Shown here: positions 27,790-36,268 of the stretch, piece after piece
How the letters are laid out: each line of letters starts with the position of its first letter
Numbering within the stretch: the first letter of the stretch is position 1
NCBI RefSeq assembly: GCF_003149085.1
Contig: NZ_QGDT01000001.1
Coordinates: 682,001 to 746,000 of the forward strand
DNA: 64,000 bases
From: Dyadobacter jejuensis
GTDB taxonomy: Bacteria > Bacteroidota > Bacteroidia > Cytophagales > Spirosomataceae
Direction of reading: 5' to 3'
Made by a program: the position numbers and the translations under genes
The notes under the pieces: generated by a model
The model's input: only the letters and a program-made list of their open reading frames with translations
Database searches by the model: none
Told to the model about the DNA's origin: nothing

Positions 27790-27827
27790 ATAGAAGTGCT
27801 CCTGGTATAGGGGTACTTCTATTTTTT
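27790..27827 (+). terminator. Strong terminator after susD
   Basis: A 14-bp stem with arms 27790-27803 and 27809-27822 (two G-U pairs), loop GGTAT, followed by six T. It separates the SusC/D unit from the lipoprotein and VCBS genes, whose first start codon is only 10 bases further on, so downstream expression would be reduced read-through or a separate signal. Confidence 0.85.
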
Positions 27828-27836
27828 AAGTAACTT

Positions 27837-28403
27837 ATGTTTTTCAAACGATTCTTAGGACTTTTATTATCCAGTCTATTACTGGCTTGTGAGCCAAAAC
27901 CCCAACAAGATCAGCGCCTAGAGGACTATAAATCGGTTCTGGCCGATCACCAAGCACTGATTAGGCTGGAGATTGCCGGCGATACTTTTTATGCCAATGA
28001 GTGTATTTTTAAAGGGTCCATATCCCTGAGTAATGGAACCATGGCCATTAATCTAAAGAATCAGTTTGATGGTCAGACGATTGTTTCCTTAAAAATGCCT
28101 GACCGCCTTAAAGACTTCCCATGGGAAATAACCTTTGACGAAAGAAAAGGTGCCCAAACGCAAGTTCTTATCGGTAAAATCATCGAGACGAACCCACTCA
28201 AAGGATTGGGCTATGTGATGACTTCGGGTAGCCTTACTGTAAAACAAATGGATCCCGAATATTTTCATATGGATCTTCATGGAAAAGGGGTGAAATATGG
28301 AGTAGATTTACTCCTAGAGCAACCCGTGGAGATAAAGGGTACTATCGTCTATAAGTCTCCACATGTCTCTTTCGACCATATGAGCTGGTCCGATCTGCAA
28401 TAA
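27837..28403 (+). CDS. Small lipoprotein of unknown function
   Basis: A 188-residue predicted lipoprotein with leader MFFKRFLGLLLSSLLLAC and lipidated Cys at 18. I do not recognise a family. The mature part is predicted to be mostly beta-strand with alternating hydrophobic residues (FKGSISLSNGTMAINLKNQF, VDLLLEQPVEIKGTIVYK), suggesting a single beta-sandwich or lipocalin-like fold. It sits between the SusC/D terminator and the first VCBS/ASPIC gene, 33 bases upstream of the latter and on the same strand, and is likely part of the same transcript. It may be a partner of those surface proteins; no direct evidence of activity is visible. Confidence 0.7.
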   Translation: MFFKRFLGLLLSSLLLACEPKPQQDQRLEDYKSVLADHQALIRLEIAGDTFYANECIFKGSISLSNGTMAINLKNQFDGQTIVSLKMPDRLKDFPWEITFDERKGAQTQVLIGKIIETNPLKGLGYVMTSGSLTVKQMDPEYFHMDLHGKGVKYGVDLLLEQPVEIKGTIVYKSPHVSFDHMSWSDLQ

Positions 28404-28436
28404 TTCTTAATCCGTTATCCGCCGTAAATTTCCGCA

Positions 28437-31400
28437 ATGAAGCTTTATTCTCAAGTAAAATGGAGTGGTCTGCTTTTTCTCATGGCAGTTTTGAACCCTT
28501 CCTGTAAGCAAAAAGACTCCACGGCCAACTTTGAACTTTTAGAGGCCTCAAAAACAGGTGTTTATTTTGAAAATACGGTAGCCAACCAAGTGGACTTCAA
28601 TATTTTTACCTACCGAAATTTTTATAATGGAGGTGGTGTAGCCACAGGTGATGTGAATAATGACGGCTTAGCCGATATCTTCCTGACGGCCAACATGGGT
28701 CCAAACCGACTCTTTCTTAATAAAGGAGGATTGGAATTTGAGGATATTTCGGAAAAGGCAGGCATCTCTGGTGTGAAGGGAAAATGGAGCACTGGGGTCG
28801 TGATGGTCGACATTAATCATGACGATCTTCTGGATATTTATGTCTGCAATGCGGGTTTCCAAAAGGGTATTGGGCAAGAGAATGAGCTTTTTATTAATAA
28901 CGGCGATTCTACTTTTACCGAAGCGGCCGCTGCTTATGGGCTAAACGATTCGGGGTATACCACCCATGCCGCTTTCTTTGATTATGATCAAGATGGCGAC
29001 CTGGATGTGTATATCCTCAATAATAGTTTTATTCCGGTAAACACCTTAAACTACAGCAATAATAGAACATTAAGAGCCAAAGACTGGCCCGTTAGTGACT
29101 TCCTGAAGGGTGGGGGCGACCGCTTGCTTAGAAATGACAATGGTCACTTCGTTGATGTAAGTGAACAGGCTGGTATTTATGGGAGTCTTATCGGTTTTGG
29201 GCTAGGGGTTACGGTAGGGGATGTTAACGAAGACCATTTGCCCGATATTTATATTTCCAACGACTTCTTCGAAAGAGATTATCTATACATTAATAAAGGC
29301 GATGGGACTTTTTCGGAAGAACTAGAAAAGCGTATCAAGCATACGAGCCTAGCCTCGATGGGAGCCGATATGGCCGACATCAATAATGATGGATATCCCG
29401 AAATATTCGCTACCGATATGTTGCCTCGGGACGAATATCGGTTACGGACGACCACCTCTTTCGAAAATCATTATGTTTTCAATCTAAAAAAGGAAAAGGG
29501 ATTTGCAGCGCAGTATATGCAAAATAGCCTTCAATATAATAACCAGGATGGAACTTTTAGTGAATTAGCAAATTTTGCCGGTGTTGCCGCCAGCGATTGG
29601 AGCTGGGGCGCATTGATGTTCGATGCCGACAACGACGGTTGGACGGACATTCTGGTATGTAATGGGATCTATCAAGATGTTATAGACCAAGATTTTATAG
29701 AGTTTTTTGCCAATGATGTGGTGCAGAAAATGGCCCTCACGGGCAAAAAGGAATCGATGCAAGAAATTGTCAATAAAATGCCTTCTACACCCATTGCCAA
29801 TATGTTCTTTCACAATAAAGGTGGGCTGCGATTTGAGGAGCAAGGCCAGGAGTTTGGTTTGGAACAAAAAACATTCTCTAATGGGGCCGCTTATGCCGAT
29901 CTGGATAATGATGGGGATTTGGACCTGGTGATCAATAACGTAAATCAACCTGTATCGATTTATAAAAATCGCTCCGAAGTCATGGCCCATCCAGGTAATT
30001 ATATAAAAGTAAAACTTCAAGGAGAGGGACTCAATACGAGGGCTATTGGGGCTTCGCTAAAAGTGTATGCAGGGAAGCAGATTTTTACCAGACAACTGTT
30101 TCCCTCTAAGGGCTTTCAGTCGAGTACCGAATACCCCCTAACCATTGGGTTAGGGGCGATCGCCCGCATTGACTCGTTGCTGGTGGATTGGCCCGATGGT
30201 CGGGTCACTAAGCTAGAAAACCCTGCAATAAACCAGCTTCTAACCCTATCTGTCCAGCAGGCCATTCAGCAAAATATTGAGCCCGCCTCCCATGAACCTT
30301 TTTATTATTTTGAACCCCTGAAAAGTGATTTAAAAGCGCATCAGGAAAATAAATATGAGGATTATTATGATGAAAGGAATTTGCCTATGTTGCTCTCGAG
30401 GGAAGGGCCCAAGGCTGCAATGGGCGATGTGAATCAGGATGGGTTAGTCGATATGTATGTCTGTGGCGCTTTGGGACAGGCGGGACAGTTGTATTTGCAG
30501 GGTAAGGGTGGGTTTCAAATTAGTCCTCAAAAGCTGTTTGATGATATGGCTGGTTTTGAAGATACAGCCGCACTTTTTTTTGATTGTGATCAGGATGGAG
30601 ATTTGGACCTTATAGTTGGAAGTGGGGGGAACCAAATTCCCCTAGGAAGCGCCGAGCTCCCTTCTCGACTGTATATTAACAATGGAGCGGGGCAATTTCA
30701 GCTCAAAAATGGTGCCTTACCACCCAATGGTATGAATACCTCCGTTTTTTGTTCCATGGATTTCGACTCCGACGGCGATTTGGACCTCTTTGTGGGTAGT
30801 AGAAGTGTTCCTAAGATTTATGGCGCCAGCCCGACTAGTTCAATTCTCCGTAACGATGGTTCAGGTCAGTTTACAGACGTGACCAAACAAGTGTTCCCTG
30901 CATTACATGCTCTGGGGATGATTCGGGATGCCGTATTACACGATATCGATGGAGACGGTAAACAGGAATTAGCAATAGTAGGCGACTGGATGTCGTTACG
31001 ACTCTTCAAGGTGGTCGGCTCCCAATTTGTAGAATTGAAATCTGGGCTAGAGGATTACAGAGGTTTCTGGGGCAGTGTAAAGGCGGTGGACTTGGATGAG
31101 GATGGGGATATGGATTTGGTTCTCGGAAATATAGGAGATAATTTTTCACTGAAGGCTACCGCCGAAAGTCCCCTTAAGCTCTACTTAAACGACTTTAATA
31201 AGAATGGGGTGATGGATAAGGTGATTACCAAAACGCTGGATCAAAAGGAATGGCCCATCCTATTAAAAAGAGAGTTGACGACTCAATTTCCCTTCCTTAA
31301 AAAGAAAAGCCTTAAACATGCCGAATTTGCGGTGCGTTCTATCGAAGAATTGTTTCCCAAGGATTTATTGAATAGTGCTCATCAGAAATCGGTCAATTAT

Positions 31401-31772
31401 TTGCTCAGTGCATTGGCCATTAACGATGGAAAGGGAGGATTCCGGCTAATGCCTCTGCCCGATCTCGTTCAAACCTCATGTATTACGGCAATAGAAGCAG
31501 TGGACGTGAACGAAGACGGCCAGCAAGACTTGGTGTTAGCGGGTAATTATTCACATTTTATTCCCCAATTAGGAGCTTTAGATGCGTGTAATGGTTTCGT
31601 GTTGGTGAATGAAGGGGATCTGAAATTTACCGTGTTAAATGCTAAAAAAAGTGGGTTGAATCTTCCAGGAGAGGTGAAGCAGCTCATCGCTTTTGATCTT
31701 GCACATCAGCCGCATTTGATAGGCTTGGTCAATAATGAGCAACCTAGCGTATATAAAATTAGAAAACCATGA
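28437..31772 (+). CDS. VCBS/FG-GAP repeat lipoprotein with ASPIC/UnbV domain (CRTAC1-like), copy 1
   Basis: A 1,111-residue lipoprotein (leader ending LNPSC, Cys23). Most of the chain is made of FG-GAP/VCBS repeats with calcium-binding loops of the form DxNxDGxxD, for example DVNNDGLADIFL (about 80), DYDQDGDLDVYIL, DSDGDLDLFVGS and DLDEDGDMDLVLG, predicting integrin-like beta-propellers. Around residues 520-600 is an ASPIC/UnbV domain (GASLKVYAGKQ...WPDGRVTKLENP). The layout of propeller, ASPIC, propeller matches the CRTAC1-like family common in Bacteroidota and Planctomycetes, whose function is unknown. Surface adhesion or substrate binding near SusC/D is inferred. Its stop overlaps the start of a homologous gene by 4 bases (ATGA), indicating translational coupling. 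Confidence 0.88.
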   Translation: MKLYSQVKWSGLLFLMAVLNPSCKQKDSTANFELLEASKTGVYFENTVANQVDFNIFTYRNFYNGGGVATGDVNNDGLADIFLTANMGPNRLFLNKGGLEFEDISEKAGISGVKGKWSTGVVMVDINHDDLLDIYVCNAGFQKGIGQENELFINNGDSTFTEAAAAYGLNDSGYTTHAAFFDYDQDGDLDVYILNNSFIPVNTLNYSNNRTLRAKDWPVSDFLKGGGDRLLRNDNGHFVDVSEQAGIYGSLIGFGLGVTVGDVNEDHLPDIYISNDFFERDYLYINKGDGTFSEELEKRIKHTSLASMGADMADINNDGYPEIFATDMLPRDEYRLRTTTSFENHYVFNLKKEKGFAAQYMQNSLQYNNQDGTFSELANFAGVAASDWSWGALMFDADNDGWTDILVCNGIYQDVIDQDFIEFFANDVVQKMALTGKKESMQEIVNKMPSTPIANMFFHNKGGLRFEEQGQEFGLEQKTFSNGAAYADLDNDGDLDLVINNVNQPVSIYKNRSEVMAHPGNYIKVKLQGEGLNTRAIGASLKVYAGKQIFTRQLFPSKGFQSSTEYPLTIGLGAIARIDSLLVDWPDGRVTKLENPAINQLLTLSVQQAIQQNIEPASHEPFYYFEPLKSDLKAHQENKYEDYYDERNLPMLLSREGPKAAMGDVNQDGLVDMYVCGALGQAGQLYLQGKGGFQISPQKLFDDMAGFEDTAALFFDCDQDGDLDLIVGSGGNQIPLGSAELPSRLYINNGAGQFQLKNGALPPNGMNTSVFCSMDFDSDGDLDLFVGSRSVPKIYGASPTSSILRNDGSGQFTDVTKQVFPALHALGMIRDAVLHDIDGDGKQELAIVGDWMSLRLFKVVGSQFVELKSGLEDYRGFWGSVKAVDLDEDGDMDLVLGNIGDNFSLKATAESPLKLYLNDFNKNGVMDKVITKTLDQKEWPILLKRELTTQFPFLKKKSLKHAEFAVRSIEELFPKDLLNSAHQKSVNYLLSALAINDGKGGFRLMPLPDLVQTSCITAIEAVDVNEDGQQDLVLAGNYSHFIPQLGALDACNGFVLVNEGDLKFTVLNAKKSGLNLPGEVKQLIAFDLAHQPHLIGLVNNEQPSVYKIRKP

Positions 31773-34700
31773 AAAATTGGATTAGACGATTGAGAAACGG
31801 CTGGCTTCGTGTGGCGTCTAACCTTGGGCTAGTCTGCTTGCTGCTGATCGGTACGAGTAGGTGTACGAGCAAAAAAAATGGGGTAGACCCACTTTTTCGG
31901 CTGCATATGGAAGAAGAAACGGGCCTTAACTTCTCCAACCAATTAACATCCGACAAGTCCTTTAATATTTTCTATTATATGTACTTCTATAATGGAGGAG
32001 GGGTAGCGGCTGGCGATTTGAATAACGACGGACTGGTAGATCTATGCTTCACTGCCAACCAAGAGCCCAACAGAATATTTATTAATAAAGGGAATCTGAA
32101 ATTTGAGGATATCACCGAAAAAGCCAATGTGGCCGAAGGAAAGGGGTGGTCTACTGGGGTGTCGGTTGTGGATATCAATCAGGATGGCCTATTAGATCTA
32201 TATATTAGCCAGGTCGGGGATTATGAAGGTATGAGAGGGCATAATTTACTGTATATCTGTCAGGAGATAACTCCAGAGGGGATTCCAGTTTATAAAGAAA
32301 TGTCGGAGGAGTATGGTTTGGATCTAGTTGTATTTGGTACTCAAGCCCTGTTTTTTGATTTCGATCTGGACGGTGACCTCGATATGTTTCAGCTCAACCA
32401 CTCCGTCCATCAGAACGGAACCTTCGGCAAAAGAGCGTTCTTTGAAAAACAGTATCATCCCATGGCAGGTGACCGACTCTTCGAAAACAAGGATGGGAAG
32501 TACGTAGACATTACCTTAAAGGCGGGCATCCATAGTAGTGCCTTAGGATATGGGCTCGGACTCGGAGTAGGGGATCTCAATCTAGACGGATTTCCTGATC
32601 TATATGTTGGGAACGATTTCCATGAAAATGATTATTTGTATATGAACCTTGGCAATGGGCGGTTTGACGATCGGGCGGCCCAAGCCTTGAGACATACTAG
32701 TCAGTTCTCTATGGGCGTGGATGTAGCCGATCTTGATAATGACCTTATGCCCGAAATCGTGTCCTTGGATATGCTCCCTTCCGACTACGAGATACTTAAA
32801 AAGTCGGAAGGGGAGGATTCTTATAGTATTTTTAATTATAAACTTCAGCAGGGTTATAGCCACCAATATGCGCGAAATAACCTTCAACGGAATAACGGGA
32901 ATGGTACTTACAGTGAAATTGGACTGTACGCGGGGGTACCAGCTACAGACTGGTCCTGGTCGTCCCTTTTTGCCGATTTTGACAATGATGGCCTTAAGGA
33001 TTTATTCATATCCAATGGGATCCCTAAAAGGATGAACGACATCGATTATATTCGGTATGTGGCCAATGACGTGGTACAACAGAAAATCAAGGATCGGAAT
33101 TTTGATGAAAACGATCCAAGTCTGGCAGACAAACTCCCAGAAATTAAGCTTAAAAATAAATTTTTTAGAAATCAGGGGGCCTTGCAATTTGAAGACTTGG
33201 AAGCCAAAATTCAAAATGATCGGACTTCCTATTCCAATGGGGCTGTCTATGCGGATCTTGACAACGACGGGGACCTAGACCTGGTGACTAATAATATTAA
33301 TGATAAAGTATTTTTATATGAGAATGTGAGTGTTAGGAGTCCGAATAAAAACGATTATATCCGGTTGTATTTGAAGGGCGACTCCCTTAACAGAAACGCG
33401 ATAGGAGCCAAATGTGTGGTATACAAAGGGAGCGGAGCGCAGCTCTATGAAAAATTCCCGGTTCGAGGCTTCTTGTCGAGTATGGAACTACCGATTCATA
33501 TGGGAGTGGGTAATAGGGACGAAGTGGATTCTATAGCGCTCATTTGGCCCAATGGCCACTATCAGGTGATAGCCCATTCGGAACTAGCCGATTCCTTGAA
33601 CCTTCAATATTTAACAGGCCTTCCTCGTTTCAATTATTCCTTATTACAAGATTTCAATGCTACGAGCACCCATTTTCCGCATTTTGTCGACCGAGCACAA
33701 CAGGCAGGTTTATATCTTAAACATACAGAAAATAATTTTGTTGAGTTTGATCGTAATTCGCTGATCCCCTTCGAAACCACAGCGGAGGGTCCCGCGGTAG
33801 CGGTGGCGGATGTGAACCACGATGGTCTTGAGGACGTTTTTCTAGGTTCTGCTAAGAATGGTAAAGCCCGGTTGATGTTGCAAACGAAGGAAGGTCGATT
33901 CCAGGAGAAATATCAACCCGCCTTGTCTCGTGACTCTACCTATGAGGAAATAGACGCTCAGTGGGTCGATGTCAATCAAGATGGACACCTGGATTTAGTG
34001 GTGGCTACTGGTGGTAACGAATTTTTTAATCGTTCGGTTTATCAGCAACCTAGACTCTATCTCAACGACGGAACCGGTACCCTTACGGCTCGCCCCGATG
34101 CTTTTAAAGATATTTATGTGACTGCCTCATGTGTGGTAAGCCATGACTTCACAGGTGATGGCTACGTCGATTTGTTTATAGGAGGGAGAGCCGTTCCTAC
34201 GGCCTATGGTGAGGTGCCCCATTCCTACCTATTAAAAAACGATGGCCATGGACGTTTTACCGAAGTCACCGACCAATATGCTTCTGGCTTATCGCAAATC
34301 GGCTATGTAAAGGATGCTGTATGGGTGGATATGGATCGTGATGAGGACAAAGATTTGGTGGTAGCTACCGAATGGGGCGGAATATACCTTTTTGTAAATC
34401 GACCTAAAGGGTTCGATCAGCGCGTGATTACCGACCAAAGGGGTTGGTGGAACTTTGTGTTTCCAGTAGATGTGGATGGAGATGGGGATATGGATTTACT
34501 GGCGGGCAACTTGGGGCTCAATAGCCGACTGAAGGCTAGTAAAGATCAACCTGTCCACTTGTATGTAAATGATTACGATCAGAACGGCAGAAATGAGCCC
34601 ATTTTAACGCATTATTTAAATGGAGTAGAGTCCTTATTCCCCACCAAAATGGAATTGGAAAAGCAAATTCCGTTGATTCGAAAGAAATATAATTTAGCTT

Positions 34701-35152
34701 CCGAATTTTCCAAAGCAAGCTTTGAAACGATCCTTGGAGAGGATAAAATCAAAGCTTCGAAAAAGTGGACGGCAGACTCCTTCGAGACTACCCTTTTCTT
34801 GAACGACGGAAAGGGTAATTATGTCGCAAAACCGCTCCCCTACAAGGCGCAGTGGGCGCCGTATTATGCTTCGGCGGTCGTAGAGGCCAATCAAGATTCC
34901 CTACCTGACTTCCTGCTCATGGGCAATTTTTATGAGAGCAATGTGCAGATGGGGCGCTATGATGCCGACTATGGCTCTCTGTTGATCAACAGAGGGAAAG
35001 GCCATTTTGATGTTGAAAAAATCCCTGAACTGTCCATTACTGGCCAGGTAAAGAAGATTCGTAAGATTAGGGTAGGAGGTGAAGAGATGTTTCTGGTGGT
35101 ACGCAATAACGATTACCTCATGCTTTTATCAAAAGGGGTAAGCTTAAAATAG
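31769..35152 (+). CDS. VCBS/FG-GAP repeat lipoprotein with ASPIC/UnbV domain (CRTAC1-like), copy 2
   Basis: A 1,127-residue paralogue of the preceding protein with the same order: lipoprotein-like leader (Cys32, though the -1 residue is Arg, unusual for a lipobox), FG-GAP repeats from about residue 70 (DLNNDGLVDLCF, DINQDGLLDLYI, DFDLDGDLDMFQL), an ASPIC/UnbV region at about 525-605, and a second repeat block (DVNHDGLEDVFLG, DVDGDGDMDLLAG). The corresponding openings (FYNGGGVA.GD.NNDGL.D) are nearly identical in the two copies, so the pair arose by duplication followed by divergence. Translational coupling to copy 1 suggests a fixed ratio, possibly a heteromer on the cell surface. Biochemical function is unknown. 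Confidence 0.88.
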   Translation: MKNWIRRLRNGWLRVASNLGLVCLLLIGTSRCTSKKNGVDPLFRLHMEEETGLNFSNQLTSDKSFNIFYYMYFYNGGGVAAGDLNNDGLVDLCFTANQEPNRIFINKGNLKFEDITEKANVAEGKGWSTGVSVVDINQDGLLDLYISQVGDYEGMRGHNLLYICQEITPEGIPVYKEMSEEYGLDLVVFGTQALFFDFDLDGDLDMFQLNHSVHQNGTFGKRAFFEKQYHPMAGDRLFENKDGKYVDITLKAGIHSSALGYGLGLGVGDLNLDGFPDLYVGNDFHENDYLYMNLGNGRFDDRAAQALRHTSQFSMGVDVADLDNDLMPEIVSLDMLPSDYEILKKSEGEDSYSIFNYKLQQGYSHQYARNNLQRNNGNGTYSEIGLYAGVPATDWSWSSLFADFDNDGLKDLFISNGIPKRMNDIDYIRYVANDVVQQKIKDRNFDENDPSLADKLPEIKLKNKFFRNQGALQFEDLEAKIQNDRTSYSNGAVYADLDNDGDLDLVTNNINDKVFLYENVSVRSPNKNDYIRLYLKGDSLNRNAIGAKCVVYKGSGAQLYEKFPVRGFLSSMELPIHMGVGNRDEVDSIALIWPNGHYQVIAHSELADSLNLQYLTGLPRFNYSLLQDFNATSTHFPHFVDRAQQAGLYLKHTENNFVEFDRNSLIPFETTAEGPAVAVADVNHDGLEDVFLGSAKNGKARLMLQTKEGRFQEKYQPALSRDSTYEEIDAQWVDVNQDGHLDLVVATGGNEFFNRSVYQQPRLYLNDGTGTLTARPDAFKDIYVTASCVVSHDFTGDGYVDLFIGGRAVPTAYGEVPHSYLLKNDGHGRFTEVTDQYASGLSQIGYVKDAVWVDMDRDEDKDLVVATEWGGIYLFVNRPKGFDQRVITDQRGWWNFVFPVDVDGDGDMDLLAGNLGLNSRLKASKDQPVHLYVNDYDQNGRNEPILTHYLNGVESLFPTKMELEKQIPLIRKKYNLASEFSKASFETILGEDKIKASKKWTADSFETTLFLNDGKGNYVAKPLPYKAQWAPYYASAVVEANQDSLPDFLLMGNFYESNVQMGRYDADYGSLLINRGKGHFDVEKIPELSITGQVKKIRKIRVGGEEMFLVVRNNDYLMLLSKGVSLK

Positions 35153-35176
35153 GGCTTCATTTATTCTGAGATAACG

Positions 35177-35203
35177 ACGCCCCCAGGTCATGGCCTAGGG
35201 GCG
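35177..35203. terminator. GC-rich hairpin between convergent VCBS and SDR genes
   Basis: CGCCCCCAGG and CCTAGGGGCG pair with one mismatch around a 6-base loop, in the 65-base gap between convergent stop codons. There is no strong T-run, so only a weak terminator call is made. Confidence 0.4.
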
Positions 35204-35217
35204 GCGCCGTCTGGCGT

Positions 35218-36006
35218 TTACAAACTCTCCGTCTTCCCGCCATCTACCGGCAGGTTGACGCCGTTGATACTGCCTGCTGCGGGGGAGCAAAGGAAGGCAA
35301 CAGCAGCGGCAACCTCTTCGGGCTCGGTAAACCGGCGGATAGGGATGGTCTGCTCCATTTGTGTCGACAAATCGTCGACGGTTTGTCCCTGATCCTTGCT
35401 ACGCATTTCTAACACCGCGTTCAGGCGAGCCGTTTTGGTGTATCCCGGCAAAACGTTGTTGGTGGTGATGCCATAGGGCCCCAGTTCCAAGGACATCGTT
35501 TTGGCCCAGCTCGCTACCGCCCCTCTAATGGTATTGGACACCCCCAACCCCACGATGGGTTGTTTGACGGATGTGCTAATTATATTGACGATGCGCCCGT
35601 ATCCTTCCGACTTCATGAAGGGGATCACTGCTTGCGACAAGATCTGGTTATTGATCAGGTGCATTTGGAACGTTAGCAGAAATTGATCGGGATCGGCCTC
35701 TATGATAGGCCCTCCAGAAGGCCCACCGGTGTTATTAACCAATATATGCACCTCGGGGCAGAGCCTTAGGTAGTTTTCTATGGCCTCTTTTACCTCTCCT
35801 TTACGAGAAAAATCGGCTACAATATAGCGGTGCATCTGCCCCTGGGAGTCGTCGAGCCGCTCTACACACTGTCGTAGGGCATCCTCATTGCGAGCCATCA
35901 GGGTGACGTTGGCACCAAGCTGCGCCAGCTCCATTGCCGTGGCGCGGCCTATTCCCTGGGTGCTGCCACATACTAGGGCGGTTTTTTCTTTAAGATTTAG
36001 ATTCAT
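35218..36006 (-). CDS. SDR-family protein lacking the catalytic Tyr/Lys
   Basis: A 262-residue short-chain dehydrogenase/reductase fold with the cofactor loop GSTQGIGRA (14-22), NNTGG (91-95) and the C-terminal PVDGG. The catalytic stretch is altered: after the Ser at 144, where family members have YxxxK at about 157-161, this protein reads SNTIR. The Tyr is Ser157 and the Lys is Arg161. A subgroup of FabG-like SDRs with this same SNxxR pattern is known and is thought to lack ordinary reductase chemistry. It may bind NAD(P)H as a sensor or structural protein, or use another mechanism. It is divergent from purH and convergent with the VCBS gene, with no operon partner. Confidence 0.85.
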   Translation of the reverse strand: MNLNLKEKTALVCGSTQGIGRATAMELAQLGANVTLMARNEDALRQCVERLDDSQGQMHRYIVADFSRKGEVKEAIENYLRLCPEVHILVNNTGGPSGGPIIEADPDQFLLTFQMHLINNQILSQAVIPFMKSEGYGRIVNIISTSVKQPIVGLGVSNTIRGAVASWAKTMSLELGPYGITTNNVLPGYTKTARLNAVLEMRSKDQGQTVDDLSTQMEQTIPIRRFTEPEEVAAAVAFLCSPAAGSINGVNLPVDGGKTESL

Positions 36007-36145
36007 ATGCGTTTAGTTTTTTAGTTCTATGATGGTCCCTATTGACGTGGGTATTCGGTAAGGTCAGGTACGTATCCCTACTTGCCGTCAAAGAATTGTT
36101 CCAGCTCCGTGGCTCCAATACCATGTCATTTGTCTTATTTTAGAT

Positions 36146-36153
36146 TATATTTG
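36146..36153 (+). promoter_or_regulatory. Putative -7 promoter box for purH
   Basis: TATATTTG (36146-36153) is an exact TAnnTTTG match about 115 bases before the purH start. The nearest upstream TTG (36130-36132) is only 13 bases away, shorter than the usual 17-23. Confidence 0.3.
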
Positions 36154-36268
36154 CGGTTTATTTCAAAAAAAATTGGGGTACCGTCGACCCATGCTCGTAC
36201 CGATACTTCGCAAAGGCCTATTTCAGGCTATTTATACCAATATAACTTAATATTATATAATCTCTACC

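Noticed and set aside
28437..35152. Possible collagen-like or adhesin phase-variable repeats in the VCBS genes
   Set aside because: The repeats are protein-level Ca-binding loops with divergent DNA; no tandem DNA repeat suited to slippage was seen.
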